From Taenia hydatigena (taxonomy: Eukaryota; Platyhelminthes; Cestoda; Cyclophyllidea; Taeniidae), in NCBI GenBank assembly GCA_036345935.2, contig JADWOT020001154.1, positions 186,001 through 250,000 on the forward strand: 64,000 nucleotides of DNA. The letters are read 5' to 3'. The notes under the pieces were generated by a model. The model made no database searches. It was not told where the DNA came from and saw only the letters and a list, made by a program, of their open reading frames with translations. Shown piece by piece: positions 50,028 to 62,665 of the stretch; position 1 is the first letter of the stretch, and each line of letters starts with the position of its first letter. Both the position numbers and the translations under genes were made by a program.

Positions 50028-50434
50028 TTGGTCAATCTTCCTCTACGTACGCGACTTTGCAGACGACCAGGTGGATAGTTGTATCCTGGGCCCAGTAAGC
50101 TCTCCTTTGACCATTCATTTATTGTCTGGTTTGTTGGCAGGTTGGATGGTTTTAACTTCTCACTTCTTAACCCACCTATTTCGCGTTATTCGCCTCCTGC
50201 CTCTTCTGTCTGCGCCTTCTGTCCTCTCTCATCATCATTCTATCTTTTCTCTTGTTCTTTTTTTTCAGATTAAAGAAGATAGATCGTGATGGAATGAAAG
50301 CAGCGACGACAAAATATGAGCAGCTTTATGCATGGATGTGGTTTAAACCGTCACAGATGGTTGCGGCGATTAGCCAACCATGTGCTGAGGCTATTGAGCT
50401 GCCTGCGCCTACACAGAGGAAAAGGACTTACTAA
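50028..50434 (+). CDS. Possible last two exons of the 48-kb gene
   Basis: Exon 50028-50094 (GACACAG|TTGG to GGGCCCA|GTAAGC) joins in phase 2 to 50269-50434. The latter has the best acceptor in the region, a run of Ts then CAG|ATTAAAG. The join reads TTRWIVVSWAQ-LKKIDRDGMK and ends KPSQMVAAISQPCAEAIELP, then APTQRKRTY and a TAA stop. The link to the exons before 49821 is not resolved, because the phases do not fit without another exon. No family is recognised and no AATAAA was seen close downstream. Confidence 0.28.
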
Positions 50435-50439
50435 AAGAA

Positions 50440-51270
50440 GCGGTGCTACGAGGCGGCCCCTGAATCCGGTAATCTGTGGTTGTGAGAGTCGCAATCGCAC
50501 AGTTCTTAACATTAGACATTGAGCACTTTAAGGACTTCTGCCCCACCCGCCCCCAATTTCTCCATGTACTTACAGCAGGCCTTGCCTTCTTCTATCCCCT
50601 CTCTTCCCTAATAGAAGTGTTTTTCATCCAACTGCGTCTTCTTGTGCACTGCATTATGCGCGTTCTATTGGTAAATGCCATCCAATTCAATGGACACGCT
50701 TAACCTCTCGTGCCACAGTCCTTCATTGTGGTTAGAGCAGTAGCCTTGCAGAGCGAGCATGCCCTGGCTTTCTGCAAGAAGGCGGTGGGCCCTGAACCGT
50801 TGCTTTTCAGTGGTTGTGTGGTTGTAAGCTGTGAATGCCGACGTGATTGATTGGCTGACTTTTCGCTCAGTATGAATTGAGCACCTGGACGGGTGGGTAT
50901 GTCCGATACGTTCAGTAGTCCAAATAGTGGGTGGAGCAGACTGCCGGTGAGAGAGGGCAGAGCAAGTGGAGTGTCGATTGGGTAGGTATTTCCACTTAAG
51001 CCACTCCTCTACCCCAAAACTAGATCCATGCCTAGGCTATCAGTGCCCATCTTCTGTGTGTGTCAATAGGGAATGCGCTGACAGACCCGCGGCTTTCATT
51101 GCCTTCAGAGATGGCTTGGATGCGCTCCGATAGTCGCAGTGAAATTGCAAATGCTCGGCACCACGGAGATGGAGACAGCTTTGACGCTAAAATGCCATTC
51201 CAGCGCTATAGATAGACCTCATACGGCCCATGCGTTCCTCATTCATTGCTCAGTGAAGTCAGAATTTTGA
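50440..51270. other. No gene seen
   Basis: A spacer downstream of the 48-kb candidate gene. Frame 50476-50703 has no motif. Confidence 0.35.
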
Positions 51271-51276
51271 GGTCAA

Positions 51277-51394
51277 ATGCCTACAACAAGGATGGGTGCA
51301 GCAATGGAGGAGCGAATAGTGCTTGTATTTCACACACCAAATGATCGGATTCTTGATAGAGGAGGAGCTGAAGCAGCTTTGCCTCCTAGATTCG
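51277..51394 (+). CDS. Candidate first exon, unknown product
   Basis: An in-frame TGA lies just before the ATG at 51277. From there 39 codons (MPTTRMGAAMEERIVLVFHT, PNDRILDRGGAEAALPPRF) reach the donor TTCG|GTATGT in phase 1. The composition is balanced and protein-like. Unspliced, the frame would run to 51465. The family is unknown and no second exon was found. Confidence 0.25.
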
Positions 51395-51469
51395 GTATGT
51401 GTGGCGTTGCTTGGGATCTACGCGTTAACCCAATTCTGAATAGTTTATTTCGAAACACAATTTAACGGT

Positions 51470-52730
51470 CCGACACTTACGTCTTTACGAAAATCGCTCT
51501 ACAAGCTCTCGTTTGGATAACAACTGTGACTAACAAAGAAGCTACTTACAAGGATTTCTAACTCACCACAGTTCGCGCATAGAGACAATGAATTTCAGTG
51601 AACATTCGATTTCTTCTCCCACTGCACAACTATGTGACTGCAAGGGCAACTCGTCCTTGGACGTTGTCGACTGACTCAATGTTGGTATCACAGAAGATGC
51701 TTTCAGTTCCACCCACCTCTTCACTTCGGGTGTGAGATTCGCTTAGCACAATCATTGTTTGATGATTTAATCATTTTGATGTGCCTTTTCTGCAAAAGGC
51801 GTAAGAATTGAGGTGAAGGAGTCCAGCTGCCACAATTAATTATCCTAAATGGAGTTTGCAACAAGCCGTTCATGCCATGAGCTTTTTGGAATGAATAGAC
51901 AACACAGAAGAGGAACTACACTTCTTTCGCCTAAGAGCTTGCACCGGCTGAATTCGGCAGAGTCCACTCGACTGTAGGTCACGTAACACTCCGAAGTTCC
52001 ACTACATGCACATTGATCAAGATTGCTTGGTAATGTCAAGCGAATTCGAGGCACTTAACAGTTATTCGAATAACTTGTTTTGTAACACTTCGCTATTTGT
52101 CCAAGTTCCATCTCCTGTTGTGGTCACGTTGTTGGCCATTTTGCCATCGCTGGGTAAACTGGCCTCTAAGTCATGCTAGCACCTCGAATTCCCTTTCTTT
52201 TTACGAAATAAATGCATTCCCTTCGTGTGTTATATCTGCTTTCGTCTCCGAGAAAACCTCGGGAAGCTGTGACTTTGTTAACTAATTATATGATACAAAA
52301 CTTGTTAAAACGATGTAAAGGTTATAATAAACATTTAAAGTTCCAGCTTGAAAGCTTATCTCATTTTCAGCGGTTAAACCGTAAACAGGAATTCTGTTGG
52401 CGAAGGCGTAAAGAAGACATAATTTTATTTATCTTACTCCCCATCGTGTAAATATCCAAGACGTGTGTATCCAGTTCCACTGCAAGCATATCCGGACTAG
52501 ACCGCAAACGTATTTGAGTACAGGAGAATATATAGCAGATCACGATGAGCGCATTTAAAAACAACAAAGCTATTCGTGCAAAAATTGAAAGCGAGACATT
52601 CGCAGTGCTTTGTTTCCGATTAGGCATAATATGCGACAAAATTAAACTTTTCTACGTGGGCAATGCAAATCAACATTCGCGAATGCGTTAGCATCTAAGC
52701 AACAAGCAATTGTAATAAACTAAAAGCTAC
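51470..52730. other. No gene seen
   Basis: No supported coding or structured element. Overlapping frames at 52097-52639 lack signals. Confidence 0.4.
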
Positions 52731-52734
52731 GTTT

Positions 52735-53225
52735 TTGTTTCCATAATGCTAAATGATTTTAAAAATTAGAGGCTGTTGTCAATTAAAATGTACAATCATA
52801 CTATTACGTTACATATGTGTGGCACGGGTCATTCATTAGGCAAGGACGACCAGTTTTGCCGAATTGAACCTCAAACTCATCAAATGAGAATATTATAAGC
52901 AAACAATGACGTATTAACTTTATTAGAGTGATGGAAGTAATCTAAACCCAACTTGACGTTTCGCAGCCGTGGATTGGTCACTAAGAGGCGCGCCTCTGCA
53001 TTCGAATGCGAGATTTACCTAATTCTCCGCCGGCTGTATTTTAGTGTCAGTGGCACAACTAGAAGCCAAGCCCAGTAGACACTCAGCTTTTCTTGCCTTT
53101 AAGGAATCGGTTATAATCTTTGCAGCGGCTCTACAGAGAGGGTGGTTGAAGCGAAAGGGGCTTGATAGGAGGTCGCACTGACATCTATTTTACGCATCAG
53201 CACACCTTTGCTTGGTTAAAATCGG
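52735..53225 (+). repeat. Dispersed repeat family 3, copy 1 (5'-truncated)
   Basis: Begins at the AATTAGAGGCTGTTGTCAATTAAAATG block and continues through ACATATGTGTGGCACG, a GGATTGGTCACTAAGAGGC block and GGTCGCACTGACATC. It matches copies at 53665-54330 and 63485-64000 in the same orientation, and lacks their first 200 or so bases. Confidence 0.5.
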
Positions 53226-53664
53226 GTTAAATTAGAGCAAGGGACAACAAAATTATAAAGGATCAATTAACATTGAAGAGCTGTGAACAAAGTAGTGTGT
53301 TGCTGAAGTCGCGGTAGAAGTAGGAGAGTTGCCTGAGGAGGCGACCGTAATCAACATCAAAGTTACCATTTCCAAAAACCTGAAATGATACCCACTTGGT
53401 AGTTCTAGCCTAACGGAGCCGATTATTAGAATTTGGCACCACGGACTGAGTGGATTTAGCATGTGCTTGAGTGGTTGAGGCCTCAGTGTTCGCCTAAACA
53501 GATAACCATATCACTACACAGAGGAGTAGGCGAAATAAGTCGCAGTGGGTGCCCTGGTGGTTAACAGGTGACCGGAGAAGAAAGTCCGTTTGATGCCGTA
53601 CCTAGGCAAAGATCTTTGACATTCTAAAAGTTTGTTATCTCTGAACAAAATTAATTTGCATTTT

Positions 53665-54330
53665 TGGTTATAGAGGCATCCTAATCGTCTTTAGAAACTT
53701 CGTAAGCACCATGGTACTGTCGAACTATTTAGGTACTCGCGCTTCTTTTGGCGGTAGGGCAGATGCATATTTGCAAGCACATCAGCCTCCAGGTGTCAAA
53801 TATTTTGTTTTAATAAATGAGCAATGACTTTTCCTTCTTGCTGTAATTTTAATCGCTTTTTAAGGTTAGCGGTTGTTGCCACTTCCAATGGACAATTACC
53901 CCGTTGCGGCGCCTTCATGTGACACAGGCCATTTATCAGGCAATAACGACCGGTCATGATGGCTCGTGCCACAGATGCATGACAACAGCTCAAGATAAGC
54001 GAACATCCAGTTTGCGGCATAGCGACTGTAGAGTGGTCACAGGGAAGCACACTTTCTTATACAAATGCAAGGTCACATGTTTCTCTGTAGCTTGTAATTG
54101 CGCCCTATTGGAACGGCTGAGAGACGAGATCAGTGGACACAGCTCCCCTGTGCCTCAAAGACTTTGGTCATAGACTTTACAGAGTCTGCAAAGAGGGTGT
54201 GTGGAATACATGTAGCTAAGCAAAAGGTCGCATTGCCGTCCATTTCCCACATTAACACATCTTTGATTGGTTAACAACAAGGCTAATGCAAAACATGCGT
54301 GACGGATCATCTGAGCACGCCTTCTGCGAC
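53665..54330 (+). repeat. Dispersed repeat family 3, copy 2
   Basis: Starts at TTATAGAGGCATCCTAATCG, includes AGCGGTTGTTGCCACTT, CACACTTTCTTATACAAATGC, AGGTCGCATTGCCGTCCATTT and CACATTAACACATCTTTGATTGG. It follows copy 1 head to tail after 440 bases. Open frames on both strands (53796-54173) differ between copies and look non-coding. Confidence 0.5.
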
Positions 54331-54784
54331 TTGCTGGTTCTACAAATAAAAGAAGGAGTGGTTAAATGCCATGTACATGGAGCAACATGCCTTAGAAGCA
54401 AAGGACTCAGTCTACACGACGAAATTCTTTTGGAGTCATAAGGGACTGAATTATTGAATAGCTGCACGAAGGCCCCACCCAAAGTGAGAAGGGCGAGATA
54501 TCCCGAGTGTCCTCTAGACACCGCTATTGCAGCCGACCATCCAGCTATCCACTAAGCTGTTGACATAACGATAGCAGTCAACCTTCTAGTCTCTTCTTGG
54601 GCTCAGTTTGATCAAAGTGTCGAGTCAAATAGGAGGATTTTCGTGGGGGAAGGAGACCACTTTAGCAGTATTCCACTAAGTGATGGTGCTATTTACGAAG
54701 AAAGAGACTAGGTTTTCCTACATTTTGTTTTTGGATTTTTTACGAATTTGTTTCAACAGCAATCCAAATTTGGCATATACTCTG

Positions 54785-57770
54785 CCTTCAGTCTCCACTC
54801 CTACGGCCATTTTCAAAGTCTCAGCACTTCGCTTCGTTGTCGACATACCTGGCATGGGGTTTTTAGGTACTATATGTGATTGCATGCTGAAAGAGAAGGA
54901 AGATGTGCTGGATGGCAGAGAGGTGAGCAGTAGTCGAGAGAAGCGACTGAGGCATTCTCACTGCGAACTAGTCAACTCATCGGCCGGCATGCGCAGGCAC
55001 CTTCACAGACGCACTTGTACAAACGTGAGCAATGCAGTGCTGTTAAAGCTAACATCAGCATTTCTTTGCAGTGGGTGCCTATATGAAGGTGTTTGACGGG
55101 CATTTGAATACTAGGCAAAGTCAACACAAAGTCAGAATTTTAAGTTTAATTCCACACTGTTATTGCACGTTATGTAGCAGTTGGGTAACGCAGTAGTAGA
55201 AAAATTGGCAAATTTTAGTGACTGGGGGCGTAGCCAACTTTGGCCTGGTTCCATCCGTCTGCAATCAAACCTGCACCGACTCAACATTGGCTTCTACAAC
55301 TTTGTCGCATTACTGAGGCACTTCTGCTTGACACGCTTAAATTTACCAAACCGAAGTCGAAGAAGTCATATATTCACTCCAATTGATGACAGTGGCTCCC
55401 ATATCTTCAGTATCAACACCGAGATCAAGCATGTCGTTTCTGCTCGACCGTATCAGTTGGCGCAACGGAGGGTAGCTTGAAAGATTATTGACAAGTAGGG
55501 CATCTGAACTGCTTCAATTTTCTTAAAATGCTTGGTAGTCTTTTAGAAGTGGGCCCAAATTCGTTTACGTGGTTTATGTGCTCTACTTCTGGGTGTTTAA
55601 GGAAACATGTGGCATTTGGAAGAGGGTCAGATCTGCCTACACTGCATTGGTGGAGTTACCTGAAATCGGAGCTATCAGGTCTCTTCTGTGTGGTGCTAAC
55701 ACTTTGATTGAGTTAGCAATTAGTGCGGTGTTTTGCTCATGTTTTGTTGGGATTTAAGGTGGTAAGAGTGAAGGCACCCCGCTCAAGGTCCGGTCATATT
55801 TAACGATTCTCACTTCCATGTGTGTTGTTGTTTAAAGGCAACGCGGTTGCGGAAACAGTATGGCATACAATGAATAGCTGTGTGACAGCTTTGTAGGCAA
55901 TGGGCGTGAGGTGCAGCGGTATCGCATGTCAAGCAGTTGCGTTAGAGTTAGACACTGCCTACACAATAGACCACATATTCGATGCCAATATTACCGATGC
56001 CACTTTGATACGAAAAATGCAGAACATTGTACCAACACTTGTCTCGTTCTGTCGGACTTACCTATCTGATATCGGTGCACAATTTTTCCTTGTCGAAAGG
56101 GCGACTAATTTGCTAGCGATGTTAGAGAGGAATGTGACAGGGCAAGAGAAGTGGACCACAAGGAGACCAAGAAACCAAAATACTGCAGAAGATAAGGGGT
56201 GGGTAATGATGGCCTTTACAGAGGGCTGATAAAATACTGACCACTGCCATATTGGGCGCCACTCATGAGCGATATAAATAACACAGCTGTGCCTTTCACC
56301 TAATTAGCGCTCTAATGCGCCTGACGCCTATTCTCACCATGATTGTCATCAACTAGCTTCAAAACCATCCGTATCTACACTCAAAAGGTTTCATGGCGCT
56401 CATGCGAAAATCTGGTTGGGATGCGTTGTTTTGGCTGCGCCTGCTACCCAACGACGCTTATTTAATGCCGTTGTTGAGTAAACAGCAATACAAGCATGCC
56501 AGATTACTGGCCTAGAATTTCACCTGGAGCATCATACTGTGTGTCTTAAGTAATATTGAAATATTGATAGAAAAGCCAGGTTTTCTACTCTGTCTAAGAG
56601 CCTTAGGCCTAGATACTTTGCTGTGGTGTTTTGATTAGTCAGTTAACCTCAACATCCTCCTGACCCCTCATTTATCACAAGTTGTGCTCTCCCTGCCTTC
56701 CCTCCTCTATAGCATTCTTGTCTTCTTTGAGGCACCATTTCCTCTACTGCTCGGTTTGTTTCCACTTTGCACTAGTGGCAAGCATAGACGCCTGACTCCT
56801 TGGACTAACTACTAGGTCTCAACTTAACACAAGGAGTCCAGCTGGTGCGGTGGTTAAATCAGCGAGGACTGTCGAGCAGGTGAAAGTGAAAGGAACGTCG
56901 GCCTTCAGCGAACCATCTTATGCTTTTTTTAGCTGCAACGGAAGCTCCTCGTGCTTGTAGCAACACCTGACCTTAATAGCTTAAAAGTGGCAAAGTGAGG
57001 CTGCCGAAACAAGGCGTCTGACTGGAAGTCATTGTCTGCACGTCCTAAGCGCCTTAATGGGATCCAGACGAAATGCTTGGTGACACTGACGCAAGAGCAG
57101 ATTAGACGCAAGATGTCCACCTCATTCTACGGATTTTGACTGGCTTAGTTATTTGGTGGAGGACTCATTGTCGTCTTGAATCAGAATTCACGTTCGGTCA
57201 TTGCCACTGCAGAGCCCGTCGGGTCGACGTAACGACTTCGTAGTTGCCTACAGAATGGTGGCTGGGACGGCTGGTGCAGCTACGAATCGATTACGGACCA
57301 CGTATATCCCATCTCCAAAAAGAGCATAAAGTATTAGCAAAATGAATCTGGAATAAGAATAGCATCCTAAGGCCTAGTAGAAGGAGTACACGAAGCATGA
57401 TGGAGGCCAATGTCTGACAAAATTACTTGATTGGTGTGGTAAGCTGAAGACAACCATGTTGATGGTGCGTGACAAGTCTGTCCTATTCAGTCCCATGAAA
57501 AGCATGCGGCAGGGTCAAGTTTGGCGCTGCATGGGCCGCCTCACGAAGGCAACTAAGGAGGGCAAATTATTCAGCCAATACAGAACGTGCCATGATACTT
57601 ATGGGACTCCTACATTTAAGGTTAACACCTATTCGCCAACAGCCCTATTTCCTCCGTTTATTAAATATATAACATGTCCTACTAGTACGCCTTCTTTTGC
57701 CTTTAGAGAAGTCTCGGAATGATGCAGCGCATCCTGCCTATTGCTTACCACCACTTCACCGGGCTTGTGA
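54785..57770 (+). mobile_element. 3-kb repeated unit, copy B (plus)
   Basis: Plus-strand partner of the unit at 31393-34430. Segment 55900-56229 is open for 109 codons and carries the words shared with copy A: ALELDTAY, SFCRTYLSDIGAQFFLVERA, NVTGQEKWTTRRP. In copy A the same region is broken between two frames, so copy B is less decayed there. Another shared stretch, encoded on the opposite strand of each unit (56929-57120), includes FQSDALF and FRLLRSG-like words. The nature of the unit (DNA transposon remnant, retroelement fragment or plain duplication) is not settled by the sequence. Confidence 0.6.
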
Positions 57771-57779
57771 TTCGCTGCG

Positions 57780-59080
57780 TTGCAGCGAGTGAGCCGCATC
57801 TGTTGAGGAGTGTTTAACTCCGTCTCCTTCGTTAAACACGCCTTCCTTTAAGAAGAATTCTTTAGTGTTGGTGCGATCACCCGCTTGATTTCCTGTTTTC
57901 TGTTCGCCAATTTGTTTCCTTTCGGAGATTATTGGCCTTTCCTTAGCGTATTGTTTGTCAACATTGTGGTTTCATCGGTTGCTGTGTGACAACCGTGGTA
58001 ATGATCGGCGAGATTCGTTTTGTTAAGAGATAGAGAATTGCTACAAAATCTATTGCATTTTGATTGTTTTACCGCGGTGTAAAGATTTCTCCTTATTTGT
58101 AATAAGCATTAGACACGGGCGTTTCAACTTAGGTCTCCTTTAAGCGTGCCCTGTTCTTCTGTCACCTTTTGGCCGTTTAGTACAATTGGTTTCTTAGTCA
58201 ATCTAGATTTTTGCATTTGTCAATTGCAATGCAAAAGGGCTTTGGTCTTGTTTTTGCATATCGCTTCACTAGCAGCACACAGATAATGGGCGCCACAGGA
58301 GGATTTGGCACTGAACCCACTCCCTTTTCCTCCTCCCAGCCTTCTGATGAAACCAAGATATGATGGAGAATGGTGAACTAACACTCACCCCTTCTTTTGA
58401 AGAAAGAAGAATTTGGTTATCATTCAGTCTGTCATCATCTACTGTCGCCTCTGTGTGTTTATCTCTAATGTTTAATGCATGTTACCGTCCCCAATTAGCA
58501 TATTTTGATGAAATGGATTCTGCGAGATTCGGACAGAAGGAAAAACTAATGTTTCGTCGCAGAATTTGCAAATACAGTGACATGTCTTAGGGCGGAGCAG
58601 GAGATGAACTAGTTGTGCTTGCGTTAAGGTCCCTCTCTAGTGCCCTCCTCAGTTATTGGGTTGGTTGTGTCGCTGTGCTCTGCTAACTGACTGCCACTCG
58701 TGGATGATGTTTGGGTAAGTAGGTTGGTGGGTGGGTGCCTTCGTCTGCTGCTTATGCCAGCGGTTGAAGCAGTCTATTCGTTCTTGAAATGAACTGTGAT
58801 ATCGGTAGTTGTTTTGTTTTTCGTTGAGAAAAATGTAGCTCACCAACGTTAGTGCGTGTGTCTGAGGTGTTTTCAGCAGTAGATTAGAAATTGATCCCCT
58901 AAGGCGTGCAGTTCTTGTACAAGGTAATTTGTGCTACCCCTCCCCGTCGATTGTTTGGCTGCCTTCATCAACCCTTTTTGTTGACTGGACAACCCATGTA
59001 TTTATTTTTGCTATGAACAGTACCAATTTTTGGTGCTGCTGCTGCGTTTAAAAGAGAACACTTAACTCACATTTGCCTAC
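57780..59080. other. No supported gene
   Basis: An ATG-started frame of 76 codons at 58360-58590 follows a C/T tract ending in CCTCCTCCCAG but is cut off from that acceptor by stops in all three frames. It is left as a doubtful frame. Confidence 0.3.
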
Positions 59081-59139
59081 CATTTGCCCTGTTGTTGGTT
59101 AAAGTCCTTTTTTCACTCTCCTCTCTAAGTATGACGTGT

Positions 59140-59280
59140 CAGTCTACCTGTCTAAACTACCCACCTATACACCGGCTGACCTGCCTACCTATGGGTCCAT
59201 TGATACATCTATCCAACTCAGAACTATCTCTCCCTTTATCCACCCATCTATCCATCCATCCTCCCACTCCATTTTTTTCG
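59140..59280 (+). repeat. CTACC/ATCC low-complexity run
   Basis: A four-base-period sequence (CTACCTGTCTAAACTACCCA, CCACCCATCTATCCATCCAT). A similar run lies at 7016-7050. Confidence 0.65.
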
Positions 59281-59519
59281 GGTGAATTTCAGCTAATTAC
59301 TACACACTCAATCCACTATGAAGTAATCTTTTCTTCAATGAGACCACGATGGATACGGTCCTTTATCAGACCCATTAATTTGGCAGCGCTCCCCTAAAGT
59401 AAGTCATTCCAAAGCGTGAGATTTCGGAATGGTAGAGCAATGCATCATTTTTGTAAGGTGACAACGTTTTTAATTTCTTTACCAGCCAACTACGTCCTCC
59501 TTGAAAGTTGAAAATAATG

Positions 59520-60110
59520 GAATCAATCCGCACTGGGATGATCAGTGCAGAATGAAGGTTCGCTAATGCCACGCTCTAAAAAGAGGTCGTTGAAACGGTT
59601 TGTATTTAGAAGTGTAAAATTTGGCATGATTATAGCACCTTACTGCAGTGATTTGTTAGTAGCAACACGCGGTAGTCTGATTTCACCTTATTTTAACAGT
59701 AAGTCAGGTTAGATTATCTGCCTTCATTTTATTTTTTGATTCCCTTTCTCCTCATCAGCAAGGCCCATCAACGTTGTGGTGGATCTGGATTAGGCATATT
59801 CATGTGTAACGGATCCTGTTGCCCATTGATTGAACCTGAGACGGGCAAAGGAAGTAGGAAGAGGCAACTTTAGTGTATTCTATCCGAGGTTATCAGTGTA
59901 GAAAATGATATATGACGGCTTTAGAGTTGAGGAATTAGTGCAGGGAGACCCACGAGTGAAGATCGCGATGACAGTTTTGAATGGCTTTTGGAGGCTGGCT
60001 AACTTTAAACGAAAAGTTCTTGACTTTAATTGAAACTCGATTAAAGGTGAGTTGAAGTGGGTCTTTACATGCTTATCAGAGAAACGGTTCCTCTGACGGC
60101 ATTACGCATT
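59520..60110 (+). repeat. Dispersed repeat family 1, copy 3
   Basis: Shares GGTTCGCTAATGCC, GAAACGGTTTGTATTTAGAA, TTTGGCATGATTATAGC, GATTCCCTTTC and GGCAACTTTAGTGTATTCTATC with copy 2. It then skips to CGAAAAGTTCTTGACTTTAATTG and GGGTCTTTACATGCTTATCAGA, so about 240 bases of copy 2 are absent. Confidence 0.55.
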
Positions 60111-60149
60111 CATTGATGCATTGCATTCCTTTTACCGTCTCTATCGCCT

Positions 60150-61335
60150 TCCAGACAAGTTAGGCTGAAGAAAAGGAGTGATAACAAGGTGAGTAGGAGC
60201 ACAAGGCTTCTACGACAGTAAATAAAAGAAAAGAGTGGAGAATGAGTGCGTTAAGATTAAGGCGAGCGTTTGTCTGTGTCACTGAAGTGGAAGACGGTAT
60301 GGCAGGGAGGGAGGATGGCGGAGAGTGAAAGAAAATGCTGAGAAAAAAGTAGCAATGTAGGTATATATCTATGTATAAGACTTAAATTAACACCACCAGT
60401 GATAGGAATATGAGAAGTAGAAGATAATGGAAATTTTTTAATGTGAGTGCGTATCACGCATGTCTGAAGGTGAGATAAAGTGCTAAAAATTGTTTGGTAA
60501 AGCCTAATAAAAAGAAAAAAGCAATTGCACAAACAAATAATTGTTTCACCTGCTTTAAAGAGGAATGCGAAATAGGAGTTAATAAAAAACAAAAAAAACA
60601 ACAATACTTCAACCATAAAAGAAGGGAGTAAAAAGGAGATGAATGATCGTTTGCCCCTTACGAAGGGCGTCAAAAAGGAAAGAAACAAAAGAAATTAGAA
60701 GGAAAGAAATGCATAAAGTATAAGAGATTTAGGGACTAGGGTAGGAGGGAGGTAAAGAATGGGTGAATAAACATGTGCGTCACAGGTATGTGACGGTGAG
60801 AAAGATGATGAAAAGAAAAGGTAATAAAGGAGCCCTTGATGAAGTTAAAGTCACGGATAAAAAAAATAAGCGTTTAACTTTTTGTTGTGCAATTGTTTTG
60901 TTCCTCTTTTTATGAACGGTATGCACTGAAAGGGATTATTTGTGTCATTGCGGGCAATACACAGTACAACAATGGTAGTGAAAAGGAAGGAGGAAGAAAT
61001 AAAAGAACCCTTACTTTTGCATCTATAACTGCTATATATAGATATAAAAATGAACATAAAAAGACGATAAGTAAAGGAAAAAGAAAAAGAAGGGACGCAA
61101 GAAGTGAGGGGTAGTGATTGCGAGCGAAGTGATGGAAGTAGAAGGGATGAGCATTAGTCATGGCGGTGGTGGGTGGAAAGAGGTAAAGGTGGGATGACGA
61201 ATAGATAAGTAAGTTTATCTGGAAAAAAATAAAAAGGAACAGAAGAAGGAGGAAAAAGAGGAAAGAAATTTTGTTAGATGGCGGCAATGTGACTGCCAGT
61301 GTGTGTCGCACCTGTGTGACGGCGAGTAGGTAGGC
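60150..61335 (+). repeat. Long purine-biased region with recurring palindrome
   Basis: The plus strand is dominated by A and G for over 1 kb (GAAAAAAGTAGC, AAGGAAGGAGGAAGAAATAA, AGAAGAAGGAGGAAAAAGAG). A motif related to GTGCGTCACAGGTATGTGACGG recurs at 60447-60473, 60778-60795 and 61299-61325; the middle copy is a perfect palindrome (CGTCACA-GGTA-TGTGACG). Minus-strand open frames here are Phe/Leu/Ser runs produced by the bias. Possible readings are an intron-like pyrimidine tract on the minus strand, a decayed tandem array, or a structured non-coding transcript. Confidence 0.55.
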
Positions 61336-62267
61336 AAGATGAAGTGAAAAACGGCGAAATCCAAGTTAGTAAGGCCATAAACATGGTTTTTTAAATAAAA
61401 AGTATTAGGAAAGCCTCTTTGATAGGTGGTGTTAAATTTTGCTAAAACGGTATTTGTTGTTGATAGGAAAGGAGAGAGGGGAAAAAGTGGATGTTTTGCG
61501 TTAATTGAAAGGGTAGCAGCGGTTGTGGCCGGCCAAAAACTGATTCCAAACAACCATGAAGTCTCGATTCTATCGGTATTACTTGCAGCAAAATCTATAT
61601 CCAAGAACTATGCTTAGGGCAATAAAATAGAGTCAAATTATCTCCGAGGTCATATGGCTTTATTTGACCTTGAACTGAGGTCTAACCCCCGTCCGCTTTA
61701 CTTTCCTTAATTGCCTTCTTGGTGGGTATTTCCGGTTTTCAGTGCTACCGCTGCTGCAAAGAGCACCTCATCAGTCATGAAGTTTGCCATTTAATGGTGA
61801 AGAATATTTAAATCCTCTTTTCATCCTTCTTCAGCTACTCTTCGTTTCCAATCGTGGTCCCCATATCGATTGACATTGAGCGCTGTCATCACTGAGTCGG
61901 TGGGTGAGTGGGTGGGTGGGTGCGTGGGGGAGTCTTGACGAGAGATTAAGCAGCGTCGCAACGTAAGCATAGGCCCAAGTGATCGATGCACTTTGGTCGT
62001 CCCCCAACCCTATCTCCCCCCTCCTGCACTATTGATTCGTACGGCCTCGACTCTTCTTCCTCCTCCCGCGGGCTCACCGCCCGCATCCCAGTCACACGAT
62101 GGTGTCTCACGGTCTTCATGTACTTTTTCCGTCGAGTGGCCTCACTTAGTAGTAGTGGCTATATTATCTAGGTAATCCACAGCCATAATCTCCTCTCAAA
62201 GGCCACAACCTTAACTGGCTTCCATCTCCTTTATTGCTTTAAATCCGAGCAATAGCTGTGCCGACAA

Positions 62268-62626
62268 TGATCTATTGACAAGAGGTACACGCTGTGCGTA
62301 ACAGCAAAAAGTAGTTTCGATCAGGAGAATGGAAACTGCAATGCAGACGTTTCAGTGTGGTCAAAAAGAGTCCAAGTCGAAGATATAACGGACACTGGCA
62401 TGACTAGTACAGCTACTACTTTTTTTAGAGAGACCGACTTAAGTGTAGTATTTAAGAGCAGGAAGCCTCTTTTAGCCTCCCAAGCAGTGACGGCACTCGT
62501 GCCTCCACCTGCCACTAGAATGGCATTGATGGGGGACACGACTCTAAAGAAAGGTTCTGCATCCTCCCGGTGCCACACTTCGATGCCTAGTACGATGTCC
62601 CATTTGGTGGAGGAGTAGGCGATGTC
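62268..62626 (-). CDS. Exon-like segment open on both strands
   Basis: On the minus strand, after TTGAAAG|GACATC at 62626, the frame is open to 62321. It encodes a protein-like segment with four Trp: IAYSSTKWDIVLGIEVWHRE, PFFRVVSPINAILVAGGGTS, VTAWEAKRGF. A donor such as AAAAAA|GTAGTA near 62430 could end it. The plus strand is open in the complementary phase from 62271 to 62618, also plausible: RYTLCVTAKSSFDQENGNCN, SVWSKRVQVEDITDTGM. Local G+C is raised. One strand is probably coding, and I favour minus for the right-hand half. The family is not recognised. Confidence 0.3.
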
Positions 62627-62665
62627 CTTTCAATGGCCACTATGCAGACGCCGCACACTGATCAC

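Noticed and set aside
60257..61604. Minus-strand frames of 130-140 codons rich in Phe, Leu and Ser
   Set aside because: They result from the extreme purine bias of the plus strand; no conserved motif.
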